Below are positions 1 to 5,597 of a stretch of 5,597 nt of DNA, one piece after another. The translations under genes and the position numbers were made by a program. The stretch is from Anaerolineae bacterium (lineage in GTDB: Bacteria > Chloroflexota > Anaerolineae > Aggregatilineales > Aggregatilineaceae), in NCBI GenBank assembly GCA_020848665.1, contig JADLHR010000414.1:1-5597 (forward strand). The letters are read 5' to 3'. Within the stretch, counting starts at the first letter, position 1; the number at the start of each line of letters is the position of its first letter. A model generated the notes under the pieces. The model was not told the DNA's origin, searched no databases, and saw nothing but the letters and a program-made list of their open reading frames with translations.

Positions 1-426
1 AACGAGGCGCTTGAATACGAGCGCAACGGCCAGGCGGTGGCGGCGGTCGCTGCCGGGGAGATCGACGCCGCGCTGGTGAACCACTACTACCTGTTCCGCC
101 TGCTGGCCGAGACACCCGACGCGCCAGTCGCCAACTACTACTTCCCTGGCGACGACATCGGTAACCTGATTAACGTCGCGGGCGCGGGCATCCTGAGCGC
201 GTCCGACGCCAAGCCGCTGGCGCAGCAGTTCATCGCGTATTTGCTCTCGCGCACCGCGCAGACGTATTTTGCAGAAGAGACGTTCGAATATCCGCTGCTG
301 ATCGGGTTCGAGGCCGACCCGCGTCTCAAGCCGCTGGCCGACATCGAGACGCCCGACATCAGTCTGAGCGACCTCGACGACCTGCAGGGCACGCTCGATC
401 TGCTTGACGAGCTGCTGACGCGGTGA
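1..426 (+). CDS. Iron(III) ABC transporter substrate-binding protein, C-terminal part
   Basis: The frame is open from base 1 to the TGA at 424-426, giving 141 residues that are the C-terminal part of a larger protein whose start lies upstream. The fragment reads as a type II periplasmic binding protein of the FbpA/FutA class. An AAVAAGEIDAALVNHYY stretch places paired tyrosines at nt 85-90, matching the adjacent Tyr pair that coordinates ferric iron in FbpA proteins. Further on are a GILSASDAKPLAQQFIAYLLS helix region and an ETFEYPLL motif typical of the C-terminal lobe of this family. The protein would capture iron outside the cytoplasmic membrane and deliver it to the permease encoded next. 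The acidic tail after the last lobe is unremarkable. The family call is strong; iron as substrate rests on the Tyr pair and the neighbouring genes. The signal peptide is outside the window. Confidence 0.88.
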   Translation, partial: NEALEYERNGQAVAAVAAGEIDAALVNHYYLFRLLAETPDAPVANYYFPGDDIGNLINVAGAGILSASDAKPLAQQFIAYLLSRTAQTYFAEETFEYPLLIGFEADPRLKPLADIETPDISLSDLDDLQGTLDLLDELLTR

Positions 427-475
427 GACGGCGCGACCACTCGCAGTAGCCGTTTTCTTCGGACTATGCGAAAAC

Positions 476-514
476 AAGGATCGCCGGAGCACGCTGGCCC
501 GGCGGTCCTTTTTC
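476..514 (+). terminator. Rho-independent terminator between binding protein and permease genes
   Basis: A 12-bp stem pairs 476-487 (AAGGATCGCCGG) with 499-510 (CCGGCGGTCCTT). It contains one G-U wobble and an 11-nt loop, and the stem's last two T bases run into a short tract of five (509-513). It starts 50 nt after the binding-protein stop codon and ends about 54 nt before the permease start. This placement would end most binding-protein transcripts while letting some read through into the permease and ATPase genes. Confidence 0.75.
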
Positions 515-567
515 TGAGCGCCTGATTTTCAGCAGCGGAATAGGCAGAGCATACGGCAGTCATCTCC

Positions 568-2160
568 GTGATTACACTCTTGCCGCGCCGGACCGGCGCC
601 TCGCGCTTACTTCTGGCGCTCGCGATTCCGCTGGCGCTGGCGGCGCTGTTCCCGACGCTCTATCTCGCGCTGCGCGCCGCCCAGGTTCCGCCGAATGAGG
701 CGGCAGCGTATCTGATGCGCTCTGGCACGCTGCGCGTTATCGGGCGCAGCGTACTGCTGGTCAGCACGGTATCGCTGGCCGCCGCCGCAATCGGTATTCC
801 GGCGGCGTGGCTGACAGTTCGCACCGACCTGCGGGCGCGGCGATTATGGACCATCGTGCTGACGGTGCCGCTGGTGATCCCGTCCTACGTCGGGGCGCTG
901 GCGTTGGTCAGCGCGTTCGGGCAGCGCGGCTTCGTGCAGGGCTGGCTGGCGCCGCTCGGCGTGGCGCGCATCCCGTCGATTTACGGCTTCTGGGGCGCGT
1001 GGCTCTCGATCACGCTGCTGTCCTATCCGTATGTTTTCCTGAGCGTGCGCGCCGGGCTGAAAGGATTGGACCCGGCGCTCGAAGAAGCCTCGCGCACGCT
1101 GGGCCGTCCGGCCTGGGAGACGTTCCGCCGCGTGACCGTGCCGCAGCTTGCTCCGGCGATTATGGCGGGTGTGCTGCTGGTGGCGCTCTACACGCTGAGC
1201 GACTTCGGCGCCGTCGCGATCATGCAGTACAACGTCTTCACGCGGGCGATCTACCTGCGTCTGAGTCTCGATCTTGAGACTGCGGCGCTGCTGTCGATGG
1301 TGCTGATCGCGCTGTCGATTGCGATCCTGGCGCTGGCGAACGCGACCGAACGGCGCGGCAGCTATTACGCGCAGCGCAGCGCCCGCGCGCCCCGGCGCGT
1401 GACATTGGGTCGCTGGCAGTGGGTCGCGCAAGCCTTCGTCGCGCTGATTGCGCTCGGGGCGCTGATCGCACCGCTCGGCGTGCTCGGCTACTGGCTGGTC
1501 AACGGCCTGCAGCAAGGCGAGACGCTGCGTGATGTGCTGATCCCGCTGCAACGCTCGATCCGGGCGGCGGCGCTGGCGGCGCTGGCCTGCGGCGTGCTGG
1601 CCCTGCCCTTCGTCGTGCTCCAGGTGCGCTATCCGAGCCGCCTGAGCCAGATGCTGGCCCGCAGCGTTTATCTCGGTTATGCGCTGCCGGGCGTAGTCGT
1701 TGCGCTGGCGTTTGTGTTTATTGGCGCGCGGGTACTGGGCGCACTCAAAACATGGTTCGGCATGACGGACTATCGCAGCCTGGGCCTGTTGATCGCGGCG
1801 TATATCGTGCGCTTCATCCCGCAGGCGCTTGGCCCGGCCCGCGCTGGTCTGTTGCAGGTCAACCCACACCTCGAAGAAAGCGCGCTGACGCTCGGTCGCA
1901 GCCGCCCGCGCGTGTTCTGGAGCATCACCCTGCCCCTGATGCGGCCCGGTCTGGTCGCGGGCGTCGCGCTGGTATTCCTGACCGTGATGAAAGAACTGCC
2001 GGTCACGCTGCTGCTCGCGCCCAGCGGCTACACCACGCTGGCGACGCGCATCTGGTCCGCCAGCAGCGAGTCGTTTTACGCCCGTGCAGCGGCCCCGGCG
2101 CTGGTCCTGGTGCTGATCTCGGCGCTCTCGCTGGTCTACATTCTGGATGACGATGACTGA
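568..2160 (+). CDS. Iron(III) ABC transporter permease, fused two-domain (FbpB-type)
   Basis: This 530-residue integral membrane protein forms the translocation channel of the iron importer. It is very hydrophobic, with about 12 predicted membrane segments (roughly residues 13-35, 60-85, 95-118, 137-160, 195-215, 237-257, 287-312, 333-353, 370-390, 404-424, 458-478 and 508-526). It contains two binding-protein-dependent permease domains in tandem. Each has an EAA loop that docks on the ATPase: EEASRTLGRPAWETFRRVTVP near 172-192 and EESALTLGRSRPRVFWSITLP near 436-456. One fused polypeptide with two such loops, at about 500-550 residues, is usual for the FbpB/SfuB class. The GTG at 568 is the first possible start, because an in-frame TAG lies at 541-543 with no other start codon between. 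No strong Shine-Dalgarno site is visible. The C-terminus ends in four aspartates, encoded by the overlap with the next gene. Related thiamine and other ferric-type permeases look similar, so the substrate depends on the neighbouring genes. Confidence 0.9.
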   Translation: MITLLPRRTGASRLLLALAIPLALAALFPTLYLALRAAQVPPNEAAAYLMRSGTLRVIGRSVLLVSTVSLAAAAIGIPAAWLTVRTDLRARRLWTIVLTVPLVIPSYVGALALVSAFGQRGFVQGWLAPLGVARIPSIYGFWGAWLSITLLSYPYVFLSVRAGLKGLDPALEEASRTLGRPAWETFRRVTVPQLAPAIMAGVLLVALYTLSDFGAVAIMQYNVFTRAIYLRLSLDLETAALLSMVLIALSIAILALANATERRGSYYAQRSARAPRRVTLGRWQWVAQAFVALIALGALIAPLGVLGYWLVNGLQQGETLRDVLIPLQRSIRAAALAALACGVLALPFVVLQVRYPSRLSQMLARSVYLGYALPGVVVALAFVFIGARVLGALKTWFGMTDYRSLGLLIAAYIVRFIPQALGPARAGLLQVNPHLEESALTLGRSRPRVFWSITLPLMRPGLVAGVALVFLTVMKELPVTLLLAPSGYTTLATRIWSASSESFYARAAAPALVLVLISALSLVYILDDDD

Positions 2161-3181
2161 ATCCTTCGCTCTCACCTGCCACGATCTGAGCAAGTCGTTC
2201 GGCCCGGTCCGCGCCGTCGAATCGGTCAGCTTTCGGCTGGAAAGCGGGCGCTTTCTGGCGCTGCTGGGTCCGAGCGGCTGCGGCAAGACGACCGTCCTGC
2301 GCATGATCGCCGGGCTGGAGCGGCCCGACTCCGGCGTGATCGAGCTGGCCGGGCGCGTCGTGAGTGACGTGCGCACCGCCATCCCGCCAGATCAGCGGCG
2401 CGTCGGGCTGGTGTTTCAGGACTACGCGCTGTTCCCGCACCTGACTGTCGCCGAAAATATCGGCTATGGGCTGGCGCGCGGCGCAGACCGTCCGGCGCGC
2501 GTGGCAGCGCTGCTTGACCTTGTGGGACTGGACGGGTACGAGGCGCGCTACCCGCGCGAGCTATCCGGCGGGCAGCAGCAGCGCGTCGCGCTGGCGCGGG
2601 CGCTCGCTCCGCAGCCGGACCTGATCCTGCTCGACGAGCCATTCTCAAATCTGGACGTGGCGCTGCGCACGCAGGTGCGCGAAGACGTACAGCGCATCAT
2701 CCGCGCGGCGGGGGTTTCCGCTGTGTTGGTCACTCACGATCAGGACGAAGCGATGAGTCTGGCGGACTGCATCGCGGTGATGTTCGCCGGGCGCATCCAC
2801 CAGATCGGCGCGCCGCGCGCGCTCTACGAAGCGCCAATCTCACGCCAGGTCGCGCAGTTTCTCGGCGACGCAAACCTGATCCCTGGCACGGCGCGCGGAG
2901 AAGTTGCGGAAACTGCGCTCGGCGATATAGTGCTGCGCGAGGTCGCGCACGGGCCGGTCGAAGTCCTGCTGCGGCCCGAGGCACTGGAGCTGCGCTCTGA
3001 CGGAACCGGCGCGCAGGGACACATCCAGCGCACGGTCTATCACGGCTCACATCAAAGTGTGTGGGTGACACTCACCGGCGGCACGCCGCTAAAAGCGCTC
3101 GCCCCGGCGGATGTCGAATGGCGAGCGGGCGAGCAGGTCCGCGTGAGAGCGCGCGGCGCGGCGCGCGCCTACCCGGTGTAA
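2147..3181 (+). CDS. Iron(III) ABC transporter ATP-binding protein (FbpC-type)
   Basis: This 344-residue cytoplasmic ATPase powers iron import through the permease upstream. All ABC motifs are intact: Walker A GPSGCGKT at 41-48, Q-loop VFQDYALFPHLTV with Q91, signature LSGGQQQR at 139-146, Walker B LILLDEP at 159-165 with catalytic E164, D-loop SNLD at 167-170, and H-loop histidine H197. Residues from about 240 to the end form the extra regulatory region with a TOBE-like part (RPEALEL near 276-282), as in FbpC, PotA and MalK relatives. The length is normal for the family. The start at 2147 lies inside the permease gene, giving a 14-nt overlap; a second in-frame ATG at 2153 is equally possible. 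No clear Shine-Dalgarno site is seen, so translation is probably coupled to the permease. The gene ends in tandem in-frame stops (TAATAA). Spermidine and sulfate ATPases share this architecture, so iron specificity comes from context. Confidence 0.92.
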   Translation: MTMTESFALTCHDLSKSFGPVRAVESVSFRLESGRFLALLGPSGCGKTTVLRMIAGLERPDSGVIELAGRVVSDVRTAIPPDQRRVGLVFQDYALFPHLTVAENIGYGLARGADRPARVAALLDLVGLDGYEARYPRELSGGQQQRVALARALAPQPDLILLDEPFSNLDVALRTQVREDVQRIIRAAGVSAVLVTHDQDEAMSLADCIAVMFAGRIHQIGAPRALYEAPISRQVAQFLGDANLIPGTARGEVAETALGDIVLREVAHGPVEVLLRPEALELRSDGTGAQGHIQRTVYHGSHQSVWVTLTGGTPLKALAPADVEWRAGEQVRVRARGAARAYPV

Positions 3182-3182
3182 T

Positions 3183-3220
3183 AAAAAGCGCCCGGATCGC
3201 TCGCTGAGCGATCCGGGCGC
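3183..3220 (-). terminator. Strong convergent-region terminator, U-tract on the - strand
   Basis: A perfect 15-bp GC-rich stem pairs 3188-3202 (GCGCCCGGATCGCTC) with 3206-3220 and has a 3-nt loop. On the + strand five A bases (3183-3187) precede it, so a - strand transcript would end in stem plus UUUUU. This is the classical form, 19 nt beyond the HAD gene stop codon. On the + strand the stem follows the ATPase stop codon by 6 nt but lacks a downstream T-tract, so termination there would be weaker. The 58-bp gap 3182-3239 between the converging genes holds little else. Confidence 0.85.
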
Positions 3221-3239
3221 GCTGTTCGCGCGTGTCGCG

Positions 3240-4136
3240 TTACGCGTGCTTCCAGGGGGGCGTTGTCGGCAGATGCGCCTCGAACTCCGCCACCAGCGCG
3301 GCCTCGTAATCCCCGGCGTAGGTCCCCGCGAAGAAACGGTCCATCGCCTCATCGTAGAACCGCTGCCACGACTGTTCTTCCTCGCCCGGCATAATCGGGT
3401 AAAACAACGCGTGGTTAGCGCGCGCGGCCTGCATATCGCCGGGCGCGTCGCCGATCATCAGGATATGGCTCGGATCAAAACGGCCACTCGACGCCAGCGC
3501 GAGGTGCTGCGCCTTCTTGCCCATCTCCTGCCCGGCGATCACCGCAACGTGCTGCGCCAGATCGTGCTCGTGCCATTCCTGGTCCAGCGCTGCGGTCGGT
3601 GTGGCCGAGACCACGATCATATCGGCGCGGCCTTCCATCGCCAGCAGGCTCTCGCGCACGTAGGGGAACGGCGGCACGCCGTGCACCATCTCGGCGATCG
3701 CCTTGTTGACGGCAGTCGTCCACGCCAGCGCGCGCTCCAGCTCCGGATCGCCGGAGTGCTCGGTCATGTAGCCGCGCAGCCCGCTGTCGCTGTGCGGGAA
3801 GCGATCCTGCGCGATGAACTGGCGCAGCGATTCCGCCTGGGGGATTGTCACGCTGCGCCGCTTGACCTCGTCGCGCGCGCGCAGCAGGTCGAAGACCATC
3901 ACCAGCGCAGGCCAGCGATTCGTGCCGCGCCACGTCGAGTAAAGGTTGACGAACTCCGCCGCCTGGCGCGCATACTTCGACACCGGCTGCAAATCCCAGT
4001 ACTGGATGATCGCCGGGATGAAGCACTCTTTGTGCTTGATCTCCATCGTGTCGAAGGCGCACCCGTCCGAGTCGATCCCGACCAGAAACGAGTGGCGCGG
4101 CTGGAAGTCGTGCAGGGCCTGAGCCGGGTTAGACAT
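3240..4136 (-). CDS. HAD-superfamily hydrolase, probable sugar-phosphate phosphatase of unknown substrate
   Basis: This 298-residue soluble protein carries the full set of HAD phosphatase motifs. Motif I is GIDSDG, with nucleophile D22 and acid/base D24. Motif II is VVSATP with S177. The motif III lysine is K207 or K208 in EMGKKAQ. Motif IV is MIGDAPGD, with D230 and D234 for magnesium. About 150 residues separate motifs I and II, so there is a large, probably helical C1-type cap (about 30-165) that should decide the substrate. The last 60 residues form an acidic, aromatic-rich tail beyond the Rossmann core. Nothing suggests export. The ATG at 4136 has an AAAGGA site 7 nt upstream and lies 12 nt after the phosphofructokinase stop, so the gene is almost certainly co-transcribed with pfp and gnd. 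The context suggests hydrolysis of a phosphorylated sugar or sugar acid. The substrate is unknown, and no gene symbol is justified. Confidence 0.85.
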   Translation of the reverse strand: MSNPAQALHDFQPRHSFLVGIDSDGCAFDTMEIKHKECFIPAIIQYWDLQPVSKYARQAAEFVNLYSTWRGTNRWPALVMVFDLLRARDEVKRRSVTIPQAESLRQFIAQDRFPHSDSGLRGYMTEHSGDPELERALAWTTAVNKAIAEMVHGVPPFPYVRESLLAMEGRADMIVVSATPTAALDQEWHEHDLAQHVAVIAGQEMGKKAQHLALASSGRFDPSHILMIGDAPGDMQAARANHALFYPIMPGEEEQSWQRFYDEAMDRFFAGTYAGDYEAALVAEFEAHLPTTPPWKHA

Positions 4137-4143
4137 GCAAAAG

Positions 4144-4149
4144 TCCTTT
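4144..4149 (-). promoter_or_regulatory. Shine-Dalgarno site of the HAD gene, overlapping the upstream stop codon
   Basis: On the - strand the sequence TGAAAGGAC carries the TGA stop of the phosphofructokinase gene. The AAAGGA site begins on the last base of that stop. Spacing to the ATG is 7 nt, which is near ideal. Ribosomes finishing the kinase stop on top of this site, which favours coupled translation and supports the ATG at 4136 as the true start. Confidence 0.75.
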
Positions 4150-5435
4150 CATTTGCGATAGGTCTGGGGCACATAAGAGGGCAGCCGCCGCTCCGCGAAG
4201 CGCATCTCCAGCCGGGCGAAACGCTGCAAGCCGTCCACCAGCGGCACGTCGGGTGTTTCGGCGCCAATCAGCGGACGCGCGTAGGCCAAAAAATCATCGG
4301 TAACGTCGAGACGGCTCGGCGCGATCCACGCCGCCGGGAAGGTCCGTTCCGAGTTGGCGACCTGATCCAGCGGGACTTTATCGTACCGCACGCGGTAATC
4401 CGGCCCTGGCTCGCGCAGGATCGTCGCCATAAAGCCGCTCTCGCCTCTCGCTGCGATCTCTACCGCCTTCCGCCCGACCTCATACGCTTCCTCAAGGTCA
4501 ACCACTGAGGCATACAGCATATTGTGACGCTGGTCTGTGCCGGGAATGTTCGCCCGCGCCGAACCAGGAACCGGCAGCCCGCGCCCGTTCAGCGCATTGA
4601 TCACCGCCTGACCGGCCATTACCGTGCTGGCGCCGAACTCGGTGTGGCCGAAGGCGTCCTTGCGCTCGCCGAGCGTGCCAACGTCGTAGCCCTCGCTGAT
4701 GATCACCAGGGCGCGGCCCTCGCGCTTCAGCAGATCGTTGACCGCATCGGCCAGGTCGTCGAGCGGCAGCTTCGCCTCGGCCAGCACGATCAGCAGCGGC
4801 AGCTCGCGCCGGGGGTCCGCCAGCCGCGCCGCCGCCGGGATGAAGCCAATCCTGCGTCCCATCGCCTGCACAACCAGCACCGGGTCGGCAGGGCTGGATC
4901 CGGCGTTTTCTTCGTTGAGATTCTGCACGTTAAGCGCCCAATAGCGTGCCACGCTGCCATAGCCCGGCGTGTGGTCGATCAATTGGAAGGCAGAATCGCC
5001 TACATCGTTGTCGATCGTCTTCGGCACGCCGATCGCGACCAGGTCCAGCCCGCGCTGAGCGGCAAGCTGCGCTACCTTGTTGGCGGTGTCCATCGAGTCG
5101 TTGCCGCCGATGTAGAAGAAGTAGCCGGCATCGTGCGCCTTCATGATCTCGACCACACGCTCGAAGTCTTCCTGCTGGCTGGCTTTGAGCTTGTAGCGGC
5201 ACGTTCCAATCGACCCGGCGGCGGGCGTCGTGCGCAGCAGCGCGATCTCGCGCCGGTCCTGCGCCGAGAGGTCGAGCAGCTCTTCCTTGAGCACGCCTTC
5301 GATGCCGTGCCAGCCGCCATAGACCGTCCCGAAGATGTCCGGATAGTCACGGCAGGCGTCGAGCACCCCGCGCAGCGAGTTATTAATGACCGGCGTTGGG
5401 CCGCCGGATTGCGCGACAATCACATTTCGCGGCAT
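4149..5435 (-). CDS. pfp: 6-phosphofructokinase family, probably pyrophosphate-dependent
   Basis: This 428-residue cytoplasmic enzyme phosphorylates fructose 6-phosphate to fructose 1,6-bisphosphate. Family motifs occur in order: the N-terminal QSGGPTPVINNSLRGV, GGNDS at 110-114, PKTIDND at 138-144 with the catalytic aspartate, MGRRIGF at 192-198 for sugar-phosphate binding, and ISEGYD at 246-251. Two positions that separate phosphoryl donors look pyrophosphate-type. D113 occupies the place where ATP enzymes have Gly in GGDGS, and K139 replaces the Gly of the ATP-type PGTIDND. PPi-linked enzymes are reversible, so it could serve glycolysis or gluconeogenesis, and some accept sedoheptulose 7-phosphate. 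About 430 residues suits this group, whereas classical bacterial ATP enzymes have about 320. The ATG at 5435 has AAAGGA 12 nt upstream, a slightly long spacing, and no alternative start is close. gnd lies just upstream in the same direction. The family is certain; the donor is inferred from the two residues. Confidence 0.92.
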   Translation of the reverse strand: MPRNVIVAQSGGPTPVINNSLRGVLDACRDYPDIFGTVYGGWHGIEGVLKEELLDLSAQDRREIALLRTTPAAGSIGTCRYKLKASQQEDFERVVEIMKAHDAGYFFYIGGNDSMDTANKVAQLAAQRGLDLVAIGVPKTIDNDVGDSAFQLIDHTPGYGSVARYWALNVQNLNEENAGSSPADPVLVVQAMGRRIGFIPAAARLADPRRELPLLIVLAEAKLPLDDLADAVNDLLKREGRALVIISEGYDVGTLGERKDAFGHTEFGASTVMAGQAVINALNGRGLPVPGSARANIPGTDQRHNMLYASVVDLEEAYEVGRKAVEIAARGESGFMATILREPGPDYRVRYDKVPLDQVANSERTFPAAWIAPSRLDVTDDFLAYARPLIGAETPDVPLVDGLQRFARLEMRFAERRLPSYVPQTYRK

Positions 5436-5447
5436 GGCTGATTTTTT

Positions 5448-5453
5448 TCCTTT
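5448..5453 (-). promoter_or_regulatory. Shine-Dalgarno site of the phosphofructokinase gene
   Basis: AAAGGA on the - strand is followed by an A-rich stretch and lies 12 nt before the ATG. It sits in the 48-nt gap between the gnd stop and the kinase start. No convincing promoter or terminator is visible in this gap, so the two genes are likely read as one transcript. The spacing is longer than the usual 5-9 nt. Confidence 0.6.
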
Positions 5454-5483
5454 CGGTAACCGCTGATGCTGAAATCTGCGCTG

Positions 5484-5597
5484 CTAGTCTTCCCACTCAG
5501 TGTGGAAGACGCCTTCGCGGTCAATGCGCCGGTAGGTATGCGAGCCGAAATAGTCGCGCTGCGCCTGCGTCAGGTTGGCTGGCAGCCGCGCCGAGCG
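5484..5597 (-). CDS. gnd: 6-phosphogluconate dehydrogenase (decarboxylating), C-terminal end
   Basis: The last 37 codons and the TAG stop (5484-5486) of a gene that runs in from the right edge; the frame is open to the window end. The fragment includes LPANLTQAQRDYFGSHTYRR followed by IDREGVFHTEW, the highly conserved tail of Gnd proteins. This tail reaches into the partner subunit of the dimer. Its Arg (fragment residue 14) and His (residue 20) match the Arg446/His452 pair that binds 6-phosphogluconate in the sheep enzyme. The enzyme converts 6-phosphogluconate to ribulose 5-phosphate and CO2 while making NAD(P)H, the last oxidative step of the pentose phosphate pathway. The cofactor cannot be judged because the N-terminal Rossmann domain is outside the window. 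The gene is the first visible member of a same-strand run with the phosphofructokinase and the HAD phosphatase. Confidence 0.93.
   Translation of the reverse strand, partial: RSARLPANLTQAQRDYFGSHTYRRIDREGVFHTEWED

Noticed and set aside
427..567. Search for a Fur-type iron operator or a promoter in the gap before the permease gene
   Set aside because: No AT-rich inverted repeat resembling a Fur box and no convincing -35/-10 pair was seen. Any iron operator would more likely lie upstream of the binding-protein gene, outside the window.
807..1277. Alternative + strand frame inside the permease gene, considered as a second gene or sign of a frameshift
   Set aside because: The permease frame is continuous with both EAA loops in place, and the alternative product is Ala/Arg-rich without motifs.
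844..2382. Long open frame of 512 codons on the - strand opposite the permease and ATPase genes
   Set aside because: Its translation is low-complexity and rich in Arg, Gln, Ala and His with no domain motif, typical of the antisense of high-GC coding DNA. The + strand genes here have clear family motifs.
3246..4508. Open frame of 420 codons on the + strand opposite the HAD and kinase genes
   Set aside because: It crosses the boundary of two well-supported - strand genes, and its product is Arg/His/Gln-rich with no recognisable motif. It is an antisense shadow.
4524..5441. Open frame of 305 codons on the + strand opposite the phosphofructokinase gene
   Set aside because: The - strand frame has complete phosphofructokinase motifs. 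The + strand product is compositionally biased and has no family features.
5454..5462. Small palindrome-like CGGTAACCG between gnd and the kinase gene, considered as an operator or terminator
   Set aside because: Only four base pairs around a single central base, too short for a hairpin and too common by chance.

Overview
The window is 5.6 kb of densely coding, high-GC bacterial DNA with two converging gene clusters. No RNA genes, mobile elements, CRISPR arrays or long repeats were seen. High GC, GTG as well as ATG starts, short intergenic gaps and the gene combination fit a free-living high-GC bacterium. Chloroflexota (Anaerolineae-like) is a guess from the gene types, not something the sequence proves.

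Left half, + strand (1-3181): the end of a periplasmic iron-binding protein of the FbpA type, a fused two-domain permease of the FbpB type, and an ATPase of the FbpC type. Together they form a complete ferric-iron ABC importer. A rho-independent terminator lies between the binding-protein gene and the permease gene, a layout expected to give more binding protein than membrane complex. The permease and ATPase genes overlap by 14 nt.

Right half, - strand (5597 down to 3240): the last 37 codons of 6-phosphogluconate dehydrogenase (gnd), then a phosphofructokinase with residues typical of the pyrophosphate-dependent type, then a HAD-superfamily phosphatase of unknown substrate with an unusually large cap. 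Spacings of 48 and 12 nt and good Shine-Dalgarno sites suggest one operon for pentose-phosphate and glycolytic sugar-phosphate handling.

The clusters meet at 3182-3239, where a perfect 15-bp stem sits next to the ATPase stop codon. Its U-tract lies on the - strand side, so it is best read as the terminator of the gnd-pfp-HAD operon. It may also stop or stabilise the transporter transcript. The window is mostly ordinary metabolism. The points most worth checking are the HAD phosphatase in this sugar-phosphate operon, the PPi-type active site of the kinase, and the terminator inside the transporter operon.
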